Source: an uncultured Erythrobacter sp. (GTDB lineage: Bacteria; Pseudomonadota; Alphaproteobacteria; Sphingomonadales; Sphingomonadaceae). From it: a stretch of DNA of 13,542 bases. The stretch is taken from contig CAMYIQ010000327.1 in the NCBI GenBank assembly GCA_947258465.1, positions 1 to 13,542 of the forward strand. The letters are read 5' to 3'. Position 1 is the stretch's first letter; each line of letters starts with the position of its first letter. This document shows, in pieces, positions 6,047 through 13,542 of this stretch. A program made the translations under genes and the position numbers. Under the pieces are notes generated by a model. The model searched no databases. It was not told the DNA's origin and saw only the letters and a list, made by a program, of their open reading frames with translations.

Positions 6047-8374
6047 ATGGCCGATGCGGATGCTGCAGCAGCGACAGAGGAAAAGACCATAAGGCTGGCG
6101 GTGGCGGCGGCACGGCAGGAAGAAAGCGGGCAGGGCATAGCCCGCATGCCGCGATCGGCTTTCCAGGCGCTGGGCATCACCGAGGGAGACGTAGTCGAAA
6201 TCACCGGGAAACGGGCGACCGCAGCCGTGGCGATGCCGGCCTATGACGAGGATCAAAGCCTCGATGTGGTGCGCCTCGACGGGCTCCAGCGCGGTAATGC
6301 GGAGGTCGGCTCGGGCGAGCATGTGAAGGTCGCCGTGGCTCAGTCGCGGCCCGCGACGCGCGTGGTCTTCGCACCCGCACAGCGGGAAATGCGGCTCCAA
6401 GGGCCGGCGCAGGCACTCAAGCGCAATTTCTTCCGAAAACCGCTGGTTGCGGGCGATCTGGTGGCGACGACCGGCCAGCAGCCGGTCCAGAACATGCCGC
6501 CAGAGGTTCGCCGCATGTTCAATGCACCGGCCTATGCCCTGACCCAAATCCGCCTGAGCGTGGTGTCCACCACCCCCAAGGGCATCGTTCATATCGACGA
6601 GGACACAGAGGTCGAATTGCGCGCGGAATTCGAAGCGCCGCGCGACGCCCGGGCCGTGGTCAATTACGATGATGTCGGGGGCATGGGCGAGACCATCCAG
6701 CAATTGCGCGAAATGGTCGAATTGCCGCTGCGCTATCCCGAACTCTTCACTCGCCTGGGGGTCGATCCACCCAAGGGCGTGCTGCTGCACGGACCGCCAG
6801 GCACCGGCAAGACGCGGCTTGCCCAGGCGGTTGCCAATGAGAGCGACGCCAATTTCTTCACTATTAACGGGCCTGAAATCATGGGCTCGGGCTATGGCGA
6901 AAGCGAAAAGGCCCTGCGCGAGGTGTTCGACCAGGCGACCAAGTCGGCGCCGGCCATCATCTTCATCGACGAGATCGATTCGATCGCACCCAAGCGCGAT
7001 CGGGTGCCGGGCGAAGCGGAAAAGCGATTGGTCGCCCAGTTGCTTACCCTGATGGACGGGCTCGAGGCGCGTTCCAACCTGGTGGTCATCGCCGCTACTA
7101 ACCGCCCCGAGGCCATCGACGAGGCTTTGCGGCGTCCCGGACGCTTCGATCGCGAGATTGTGATCGGTGTGCCGGATGAAAGCGGGCGGCGCGAGATCCT
7201 CGGTATCCATACCCGGGGCATGCCGCTGGGAGACAAGGTGGACCTTAGCGAGCTGGCCAAGGCGACCTATGGCTTTGTCGGCGCCGATATCGCTGCGCTC
7301 GCACGGGAAGCGGCGATCGATGCGGTCCGCCGGATCATGCATAAGATCGATCTCGACGAACGGACCATTCCGCCCGAAGTGCTCGATGAGCTGTGCGTGA
7401 CCCGGGAGGACTTCCTGTCCGCTCTCAAGCGTATCCAGCCCAGCGCCATGCGCGAAGTCATGGTCCAGATGCCCAAGGTCGGCTGGTCCGATATCGGCGG
7501 GATCGGCGACGCGATCGAGAAGCTGAAAGAAGGCATCGAATTGCCGATGAAGAATCCGGAGGCGTTTCATCGTCTCGGGATCAGGCCGGCCAAGGGCTTT
7601 CTGCTTTACGGCCCCCCGGGTACCGGCAAGACGCTGCTCGCCAAGGCGGTGGCGAAGGAAGCCAAGGCCAATTTCATCTCGATGAAGAGTTCGGACCTGT
7701 TGTCGAAATGGTATGGCGAGAGCGAGCAGCAGATTGCGCGCATGTTCAAACGTGCCCGCGCTGTCGCGCCGTGCGTTCTATTTATAGACGAGATCGACAG
7801 TCTCGTGCCGGCGCGCGGCAGTGGGCAGGGCGAGCCTCAGGTGACCGGGCGCGTGGTCAACACCATCCTTGCCGAAATGGATGGGTTGGAAGAACTGCAG
7901 TCGGTCGTGGTGGTCGGCGCGACCAACCGCCCGACCCTTGTCGATCCCGCGCTGCTGCGTCCGGGCCGCTTCGACGAGCTGGTCTATGTCGGCACACCCG
8001 ACAAGGCAGGGCGCGAGCAGATATTGCGCATACACACGCAGGACATGCCGCTGGCGGATGACGTCGATCTGGGTGAAGTGGCGGCCAAAACCGCCCGCTT
8101 CACCGGCGCGGATCTCGAGGATGTGGTGCGCCGCGCCGGACTCAGCGCGCTCCATCGCGCCGGTGGGGATGTGCAAAACGTGACCGCTGCCGATTTTGCA
8201 GAGGCACTCGAGGACAGCCGGGCGACCGTTACTGTCAAAATGGAAACCGAATACAAGAAGATGCGCGGCGAGCTGAAAAAACGCGCCGCCGAAGTCCGCC
8301 CGATCGGCTTTCTTTACGAAGGGATGGTCGAAAGCACTCGCGACGAAAAGCACGGGCCGGATACCAGCGCCTAG
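6047..8374 (+). CDS. CDC48/p97/VAT-type AAA+ ATPase with two ATPase rings
   Basis: The 775-residue protein has the full architecture of archaeal VAT and eukaryotic p97, hexameric unfoldases that pull proteins through a central pore using ATP. A CDC48 N-domain (double-psi barrel, about residues 12-95) and second N-subdomain (about 100-195) precede D1 and D2. D1 has Walker A GPPGTGKT 249-256, Walker B FIDEID with D308/E309, and arginine fingers R363/R366. D2 has GPPGTGKT 522-529, D581/E582 and R638/R641. Pore loops carry aromatic residues in both rings (Y283; W555-Y556). The tail ends GPDTSA, without the HbYX motif used to dock on proteasomes. ATG 6047 is preferred over the in-frame GTG at 6005 because GGGAG lies at 6032-6036 and family homology starts after 6047. 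The family is scattered in bacteria. Partner and substrate are unknown. The 3' end shares CTAG with the opposing gene. Confidence 0.95.
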   Translation: MADADAAAATEEKTIRLAVAAARQEESGQGIARMPRSAFQALGITEGDVVEITGKRATAAVAMPAYDEDQSLDVVRLDGLQRGNAEVGSGEHVKVAVAQSRPATRVVFAPAQREMRLQGPAQALKRNFFRKPLVAGDLVATTGQQPVQNMPPEVRRMFNAPAYALTQIRLSVVSTTPKGIVHIDEDTEVELRAEFEAPRDARAVVNYDDVGGMGETIQQLREMVELPLRYPELFTRLGVDPPKGVLLHGPPGTGKTRLAQAVANESDANFFTINGPEIMGSGYGESEKALREVFDQATKSAPAIIFIDEIDSIAPKRDRVPGEAEKRLVAQLLTLMDGLEARSNLVVIAATNRPEAIDEALRRPGRFDREIVIGVPDESGRREILGIHTRGMPLGDKVDLSELAKATYGFVGADIAALAREAAIDAVRRIMHKIDLDERTIPPEVLDELCVTREDFLSALKRIQPSAMREVMVQMPKVGWSDIGGIGDAIEKLKEGIELPMKNPEAFHRLGIRPAKGFLLYGPPGTGKTLLAKAVAKEAKANFISMKSSDLLSKWYGESEQQIARMFKRARAVAPCVLFIDEIDSLVPARGSGQGEPQVTGRVVNTILAEMDGLEELQSVVVVGATNRPTLVDPALLRPGRFDELVYVGTPDKAGREQILRIHTQDMPLADDVDLGEVAAKTARFTGADLEDVVRRAGLSALHRAGGDVQNVTAADFAEALEDSRATVTVKMETEYKKMRGELKKRAAEVRPIGFLYEGMVESTRDEKHGPDTSA

Positions 8375-9450
8375 CCTTCCTCAGCGCGCTGATTCGCCGC
8401 TTCGACCTCGAGCCGGTGGCGGATCAGCGCTTCGGGCTGGTTTTCCTTGAGCCAGCCCAGCATGTGTTCGCGCACGGTGCAGCGCAAGGTCCACAAATCG
8501 CCAATCGTATCGGCGCTCATCGACAGGCGCAGTTCGATGCTTTCGGGATGGGCTTCGGTCATCAGCAATTGCAGATTGCGCCCGTCCCACAGATCCTGTG
8601 CTTGCACGAAACGCTCGAACTCCTCGCGAATGGGCTCCACTTCGGCGATCGGGTCGAGATGTAGCATCACTGGACCGGTCAGGCGTTCATCGACCCGCGA
8701 CCAGTTTTCGAAACTCTCGTCCAGAAACCGGCTTGTCGGCACAACCAGAACGCGTTCGTCCCAGGTGCGCACCGTCACGAAGCTCATCCGGATTTCCTCC
8801 ACCCGGCCCGCCTGTCCGTCGACCTTGACCAGATCGCCAATGCGTAGAGGCTGGGTGAGCGCCATTTGCAGGCCCGCGATCAGGGATTTCAGCGCCGGCT
8901 GTGCCGCGGCGCCCACGGCCAGCGCGGCAAGACCGGCCGAGGCCAGCATAGTCGTGCCGATATCGCGCACGCCGGGAACGTTGAGCATGATGAGCGATAC
9001 GGTGATGATGATGATCGCGACCTTCACCGTGCGGGAAAGGATTGCGATCCGCGTGAGGCGGCCACGCTGCGCGACGGGATCTTCCGCTCCCTCGATTTGC
9101 GCTTCATACCCCTTGGCGAGGCCGCGCACGATGGCGTAGGCTACCCACCCAACCACTGCGGGTGTCAGGAATTTTGCCAGGAGGTCCCAGCCTTGGCCGA
9201 CCAGGGCATCGTTTTCTGCCGCGACGGTTATCGAAAATGCGATGGCGGCCCAGCGAAGGGGCCTGCGCACCCCTTCTACGACGACATCGTCAAGCGTGCT
9301 TTCCGATGCCTTCGCCAGCCGCCGCAAAATCGCGAAGGCCAGCCAGTGGACGATGAACGCGGCCAGCATGGCACCGCTCAGCACGATCAGTGTGTGGATC
9401 AGGCCTTCGACGGAAATCGGCCAATTGCGCGGATCGTAACGCTCTAACAT
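8371..9450 (-). CDS. MscS-family small-conductance mechanosensitive channel
   Basis: This inner-membrane channel family opens under membrane tension to release solutes during osmotic downshock. The 359-residue protein has hydrophobic segments at about residues 17-42, 66-78, 94-110 and 141-158. A pore-lining helix follows, rich in Ala and Gly (SAGLAALAVGAAAQPALKSL, 171-190), then the family beta-domain sequence PLRIGDLVKVDGQAGRVEEI (201-220) and the VPTSRFLDESFENWSR stretch. The C-terminal region matches the alpha/beta cytoplasmic vestibule. It has more membrane helices than E. coli MscS (three), resembling the intermediate-size relatives. The ATG at 9448-9450 has no clear ribosome binding site. 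It follows the histidine kinase gene by 39 bases, so translation may depend on that transcript. The stop TAG overlaps the opposing ATPase stop. Confidence 0.93.
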   Translation of the reverse strand: MLERYDPRNWPISVEGLIHTLIVLSGAMLAAFIVHWLAFAILRRLAKASESTLDDVVVEGVRRPLRWAAIAFSITVAAENDALVGQGWDLLAKFLTPAVVGWVAYAIVRGLAKGYEAQIEGAEDPVAQRGRLTRIAILSRTVKVAIIIITVSLIMLNVPGVRDIGTTMLASAGLAALAVGAAAQPALKSLIAGLQMALTQPLRIGDLVKVDGQAGRVEEIRMSFVTVRTWDERVLVVPTSRFLDESFENWSRVDERLTGPVMLHLDPIAEVEPIREEFERFVQAQDLWDGRNLQLLMTEAHPESIELRLSMSADTIGDLWTLRCTVREHMLGWLKENQPEALIRHRLEVEAANQRAEEG

Positions 9451-9489
9451 CCGGTCATCTGCTATGAGCAGGGCAGTAGCAAAGCAAGC

Positions 9490-10785
9490 TTAGTCCTCAA
9501 CCGGCAACTCGATCGAGACCCGCAGCCCTTCCTTCGTGAATTTCCGTTCGAGAGTGCCGCCGAACTGCCGTGCGGCACTGGTCATCAGCAGGCTGCCAAA
9601 CCCCTTGCGTTCGGGAACTTCTTCGATATCCCCCCCGCTCTCGCGCCATTCGAGAGCCACCCTTCCGTCCTTTTCCGTCCAGGTCACACTCACCGTGCCT
9701 TCGGATTGCCAGGCGCCGTACTTCACGGCATTGGTCGTCAGCTCATGAAGGACGAGACCGAGCGGGGTCACCCGTTTGGCCGGCAGCATGATTTCCGGGC
9801 CATCGATTTCGGCAGTGTGCTTGCGCGAGCGATACGGTGCGAGCGAGGTTTCCACCAGCGCGCGGAGCGAAGCAACGGGCCGTTCCAATTCGCCCTGGCT
9901 CACTTCGTGCGCGGTGAGCAGGGCGCGGATCCTCTGGGCGATGCTCTCGGTGACTTCCTTGGCTTCCGGTTTGTCCCGGGCGCTCATCTGCACGATTGCA
10001 AGGATGACCGCGAACAGATTCTTGACCCGGTGGTTGAGCTCGCGGGCAAGCAGGTCGGCGCGGTCCCGCGCTTCGCTGACGGCCGCCGCCTGCGCCGCTT
10101 CGGCCTCCGCCCTCGCTGCGCGTCCGACCAGCCTGGCACCTGCGATCATGGCCAAGATCAGCAACACCAACAGGGCGCCCAGGAGCGGTAGCAAGCGCGC
10201 CTCGGTTCGCGCTGCCTGAGTGTTGCGATCGGCCAATATCGCGTTTTCAATTTGCTCCATTTCGGCGATCGCGCGACTGAGCCGTTCCATGGTCTCCACA
10301 CCCTCGTCGGTAAGCACCGCGCGGCGCGCATCGAGCAACTGCCCGTTCTCGAGCAACTCTACGCTGGCTGCCATCTCGTCGAATTTCGCGCGGGCCAGGG
10401 CGTCGATCTGGTCGATCAGCTCGGTCTGGCGCGGAGTCGCTTCGTCGCCGATGAGCGCCCGGATCCGATCGAGAGCCGGATCGATCTGTTCACGTCCGAT
10501 CTGGTATGGCGAGAGATAGCGCCGGTCTAGCGTGATGAGATAGCCGCGCTGCCCTGTCTCGCCGTTCAGAGCTGCGCGATTAATCAGGCGCAGTTCCTCC
10601 AGAATTTCGGTGGTTTTCGCAACCTGTTCGCGCTGGGCGCGTTCGGCTTCCACGGTCTGATAGACGAGCAGGAGCGTGGCGAACATGGCCGCCGCGATCA
10701 CGCTCAGCAGGGCCACATTCATCCAGCGTGGATTGCGCGTGCGCGCGACGAAGTCCTCTATCTCGTTCAGTGTGCTGCTCCCCAA
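9490..10785 (-). CDS. Membrane sensor histidine kinase, CHASE3-like sensor plus HWE/HRxxN kinase domain
   Basis: The 431-residue protein has a membrane helix (about residues 22-42), an extracytoplasmic helical region (43-195) with the CHASE3-like pattern NGETGQRGYLITLD, a second helix (about 199-220), a short coiled linker, and the kinase core. The phospho-acceptor is H252 in ELNHRVKN, the N-box is HELTTNAVKYG (N352), the HWE-type Trp/Glu are in EWRESGG (W380, E382), and a glycine box is GFGS (395-398). HRVKN fits the HRxxN group which, in sphingomonads, is reported to feed the PhyR-EcfG general stress response. That role is inference here, since no response regulator is adjacent. The longest start is TTG 10785, overlapping the polA 3' end by 19 bases. 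CTG at 10770, forming CTGA with the polA stop and preceded by GGGGAG, or ATG at 10722, are alternatives. The gene probably lies in one transcript with polA and the MscS gene. Confidence 0.92.
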   Translation of the reverse strand: MGSSTLNEIEDFVARTRNPRWMNVALLSVIAAAMFATLLLVYQTVEAERAQREQVAKTTEILEELRLINRAALNGETGQRGYLITLDRRYLSPYQIGREQIDPALDRIRALIGDEATPRQTELIDQIDALARAKFDEMAASVELLENGQLLDARRAVLTDEGVETMERLSRAIAEMEQIENAILADRNTQAARTEARLLPLLGALLVLLILAMIAGARLVGRAARAEAEAAQAAAVSEARDRADLLARELNHRVKNLFAVILAIVQMSARDKPEAKEVTESIAQRIRALLTAHEVSQGELERPVASLRALVETSLAPYRSRKHTAEIDGPEIMLPAKRVTPLGLVLHELTTNAVKYGAWQSEGTVSVTWTEKDGRVALEWRESGGDIEEVPERKGFGSLLMTSAARQFGGTLERKFTKEGLRVSIELPVED

Positions 10786-13542
10786 CTGGAACCCGTACCG
10801 ATGTCGATGCCCAGCGGTATGTCAAGCTTCACAGCAGGTTGCGCTGCGCCGGCCATGACGTGCTCGATGATCTGGGATGCGGCTTCGACATCTCCCTCGG
10901 GCAGCTCGAAGACGAGTTCGTCGTGCACTTGCAGCAACATGCGCACATGGCCGAGGCCCGCCTTTTCGAGAGCGGGCATCATGCGGACCATGGCGCGCTT
11001 GATGATGTCGGCGCTGGTGCCCTGGATGGGGGCGTTGATCGCCGCCCGCTCGCTGCCCTGGCGTTCGGCCTGATTTTTCGAACCGATCCGCGGGAACCAG
11101 GTCTTGCGCCCGAACAAGGTTTTCGAATAGCCGCGTTCGCGAACCTGTTCGAGCGTGCGCACGATGTATTTTTGAATGCCGGGAAAACGCCTGAAATAGG
11201 TGTCGATCATCGCCTGCGCCTCGTCGGGTTGGACACCGAGCCGACCGGCCAGCCCCCAGCGGCTGATGCCATAGAGGATCGCGAAATTGATCGTCTTCGC
11301 GCGAGCGCGGGTATCGCGATTGACTTCGCCGAACATTTCGGTGGCGGTGCGCGCATGGATGTCCTCGCCATTGGCGAAAGCTTCCTTCAGGGTCGGGACA
11401 TCGGCCATGTGCGCTGCCAGTCGCAATTCGATCTGCGAATAGTCGGCGGCGAGCAGGACATGGCCTTCCTCTGCGACGAAGGCTTCGCGGATCTGGCGGC
11501 CGATCGCAGTGCGGATCGGGATGTTCTGCAGGTTCGGATCGGTCGAGGACAGCCGCCCGGTTTGCGCGCCGACCAGGCTGTAACTGGTGTGGACGCGCCC
11601 GGTTTCGGGGTTGATCGCGGCCTGCAAGGCATCGGTATACGTGCTCTTGAGCTTGGCGAGCTGGCGCCATTCGAGCACCTTGTTCGCAATCTCCGCGCCT
11701 TCGCCGGACAGCCGCTCGAGCACGCTCTGATCGGTCGAATACTGACCGCTCTTCCCTTTCTTGCCGCCCTTGTAGCCGAGCGTGTCGAACAGGACTTCAC
11801 CCAACTGTTTCGGGCTGCCGACGGTGAACTCGGTGTCGGCGAGTTCGTATATTTCCTTTTCAAGCCGCGCGATCTCGCCGGCGAACTCCTCCGACAGCTT
11901 GGCCAGCCGAACGCGGTCGACCTTGACGCCGTGACGCTCCATCTGGGCAACCACGGGAACCAGCGGGCGGTCGACGCGCTGGTAGATTCTCGTCCCGCCC
12001 TCGGTCGCCAGCCGCGGTTTGAGATGGCGATAGAGCCGCCAGGTGACGTCGGCATCCTCGGCGGCATATTCGGTCGCCTTGTCGAGCGGGACCTCGCCGA
12101 ACGGTATCGCCTTCTTGCCGGTCCCGCACACGTCCTTGAAGCTGAGGCAGGTGTGGCCGAGGTGGCGGTCGGCCAGTTCGTCCATCCCGTGGCCGCCGCC
12201 GATCCCGTCGAGCTGACGGCCCGCATCGAGATCGAAACTGATAATCATCGTATCGTCGATCGGCGCGACCTCGACACCGTTGCGGGCGAGGACATTGAGG
12301 TCGTACTTGCCGTTGTGGAAGACCTTGAGCACTGCGTCGCTGGTCAAGAGGGGCTTCAAGGCCTCGAGCGCGGCGGCCTTTTCGATCTGCGGGGGCTTTT
12401 CGGCGAACATGTCGCTGCCGCCATGGCCGAGCGGGATGTAGCACGCATCGTTGGCCCCCAGCGCGAGGCTGATCCCGACCAGATCGGCGCGGATCGCATC
12501 GAGGCTGCTGGTCTCGGTGTCGACCGCCACCACGCGCGCCATCTGGGCGCGTTCGATCCACTCTTCCAACCGCTCCATGGTCTGGACGCATTCATAGGCC
12601 GAGCGGTCGATCGCGGGATAATCGGGCAGGGGCTGACGGTTGCCCTCGGTGCTGGCGGGCGCGCCCTTGGTATCGTGTTTGGCCGGATTGAGATCGGTCG
12701 TGCGCGAGGGGCTGCCAGTGCCTGCATCGAGCCGTTTCAGGAGACTGGTGAAGCCGTGTTTGGAGAGGAATGCGGCGAGCGGTTCGCTGGGCACGCCGTC
12801 GAGCTTCATGTCGTCGAGGGCGATGGGGAGATCGCAATCCTCTTTCAGTGTCACCAGCACGCGGCTGAGCTCGGCGTCGGCGCGGTGCTCGATCAGGCGC
12901 TCCTTGAGCTTCGACTTCTTCATCCCCTCGGCCGCGTCCAGCGCCGCGGTCAAATCGCCATGTTCGGCGATGAGCTTGCTCGCGGTCTTGGGACCTACGC
13001 CGAAGATGCCGGGGATGTTGTCGACCGAATCGCCCATCAGCGCGAGCACGTCGCCGACCTTTTCGGGTGCCACCCCGAACTTGTCCTCTACCTCTTCGAT
13101 ATAGATGCGCGCATTCTTCATCGTATCGAGCATGTCGATGCGCGCGCCGTCCTTTTCGCCCACGAGCTGCATCAGGTCCTTGTCGCTGGAAACGATCGTG
13201 ACGTTCCAGCCCTGTTCCTGCGCCGCGCGGGCATAAGTGGCAATCATGTCATCCGCCTCGACATCGGGTTCTTCCACCAATGGGAGGCTGAAGGCCCGCG
13301 TCGCATCGCGGATCAGGGGGAATTGAGGAACCAGATCCTCCGGCGGATCGGGCCGGTTAGCCTTGTATTGATCGTAAATCTCGTTGCGGAAGCTCTGGCT
13401 CGACTTGTCCAGCACGACCGCGAGATGGGTCGGACCATCGGCCTTGTCCAGATCGTCCGCCAGCTTCCACAACATCGTGGTATACCCATAGACCGCGCCC
13501 ACGGGAGTGCCCTCGGGATCGGTCAGGGGGGGGAGCCGGTGA
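10767..13542 (-). CDS. polA: DNA polymerase I (N-terminal few residues outside window)
   Basis: Pol I fills repair gaps and removes Okazaki primers. The frame is open to the right edge, where HRLPPLTDPEGTP precedes the GTG at 13502, so the true start is probably some 20-25 codons beyond the window. All three domains are present. The 5'-nuclease has SSDKDLMQLV and GDSVDNIPGIFGVGPKTAS (around 12980-13040). The 3'-5' proofreading domain is intact, with DTE at 12513-12521, HNGKYDLN and YAAED. The polymerase has motif A DYSQIELR, motif B RARAKTINFAILYG and motif C HDE at 10917-10925. About 924 residues are visible, so the full protein is of normal length, and the C-terminus GTGSSWGAAH is typical. 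The last bases overlap the start of the kinase gene. A run of eight C (coding strand) at 13526-13533 encodes the Leu-Pro-Pro-Leu near the N-terminus. Confidence 0.98.
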   Translation of the reverse strand, partial: HRLPPLTDPEGTPVGAVYGYTTMLWKLADDLDKADGPTHLAVVLDKSSQSFRNEIYDQYKANRPDPPEDLVPQFPLIRDATRAFSLPLVEEPDVEADDMIATYARAAQEQGWNVTIVSSDKDLMQLVGEKDGARIDMLDTMKNARIYIEEVEDKFGVAPEKVGDVLALMGDSVDNIPGIFGVGPKTASKLIAEHGDLTAALDAAEGMKKSKLKERLIEHRADAELSRVLVTLKEDCDLPIALDDMKLDGVPSEPLAAFLSKHGFTSLLKRLDAGTGSPSRTTDLNPAKHDTKGAPASTEGNRQPLPDYPAIDRSAYECVQTMERLEEWIERAQMARVVAVDTETSSLDAIRADLVGISLALGANDACYIPLGHGGSDMFAEKPPQIEKAAALEALKPLLTSDAVLKVFHNGKYDLNVLARNGVEVAPIDDTMIISFDLDAGRQLDGIGGGHGMDELADRHLGHTCLSFKDVCGTGKKAIPFGEVPLDKATEYAAEDADVTWRLYRHLKPRLATEGGTRIYQRVDRPLVPVVAQMERHGVKVDRVRLAKLSEEFAGEIARLEKEIYELADTEFTVGSPKQLGEVLFDTLGYKGGKKGKSGQYSTDQSVLERLSGEGAEIANKVLEWRQLAKLKSTYTDALQAAINPETGRVHTSYSLVGAQTGRLSSTDPNLQNIPIRTAIGRQIREAFVAEEGHVLLAADYSQIELRLAAHMADVPTLKEAFANGEDIHARTATEMFGEVNRDTRARAKTINFAILYGISRWGLAGRLGVQPDEAQAMIDTYFRRFPGIQKYIVRTLEQVRERGYSKTLFGRKTWFPRIGSKNQAERQGSERAAINAPIQGTSADIIKRAMVRMMPALEKAGLGHVRMLLQVHDELVFELPEGDVEAASQIIEHVMAGAAQPAVKLDIPLGIDIGTGSSWGAAH

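Noticed and set aside
5796..6092. Short plus-strand open frames crossing the intergenic gap (5796-6092, 5806-6030), possible leader peptide
   Set aside because: They read straight through the terminator hairpin, and their sequence is the usual translation of a GC stem plus T-run. No ribosome binding site or similarity is visible.
6023..7570. Long open frame antisense to the CDC48-like ATPase gene (515 codons, minus strand)
   Set aside because: It mirrors the codon pattern of the clearly real ATPase gene, gives a low-complexity His/Arg/Asp-rich product with no recognisable domain, and is a typical shadow in GC-rich DNA.
9459..9471. CTGCT-ATG-AGCAG hairpin between the kinase and MscS genes as a terminator
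   Set aside because: The stem is only 5 bp and no T-run follows in the minus-strand direction, so it should not stop transcription.

Overview
The window looks like chromosomal core-genome DNA from a GC-rich alphaproteobacterium, most likely Sphingomonadales and possibly Erythrobacteraceae. I infer this from the character of the MetK, Lnt and PolA proteins, the HRxxN/HWE-type histidine kinase and the sparse GANTC sites. No search was run. I see no tRNA, rRNA, CRISPR array, insertion sequence or transposase, and no sign of recent gene transfer apart from the unusual family of one gene, a CDC48/p97-type ATPase.

Layout. Positions 1-2238 (+) hold the 3' part of lnt (lipoprotein N-acylation) and complete metK (S-adenosylmethionine synthesis). 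A 16-bp palindrome sits across the lnt stop codon, just before metK, and a strong hairpin terminator follows metK. Positions 2292-5592 (-) hold three genes in one direction with short gaps: a lipoprotein acid phosphatase/5'-nucleotidase of the e(P4) type, an FMN-dependent nitronate monooxygenase-family protein, and a CaiB/BaiF (class III) CoA-transferase. Positions 5593-6046 are a 454-bp gap with no convincing gene. This gap contains a 23-bp palindrome, a possible promoter overlapping a GANTC site, and a very strong plus-strand terminator that belongs to no annotated gene. Together these suggest a small RNA or a terminated leader.

Positions 6047-8374 (+) encode a full-length CDC48/VAT-like double-ring AAA+ unfoldase, a family typical of archaea and eukaryotes. 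It converges on the next gene, and the two stop codons share one CTAG. Positions 8371-13542 (-) read in transcription order as polA (5' end off the window), an HWE/HRxxN histidine kinase with a CHASE3-like sensor whose start overlaps the polA end, and an MscS-type mechanosensitive channel. They are probably co-transcribed.

Functionally, most of the window is housekeeping: envelope lipoprotein maturation, SAM supply, and DNA repair and replication. Envelope sensing (kinase, MscS) and a small acyl-CoA-related pair (CoA-transferase plus flavoprotein) are added. The best candidates for something undescribed are the bacterial CDC48-like unfoldase and the transcribed-looking intergenic element directly upstream of it.
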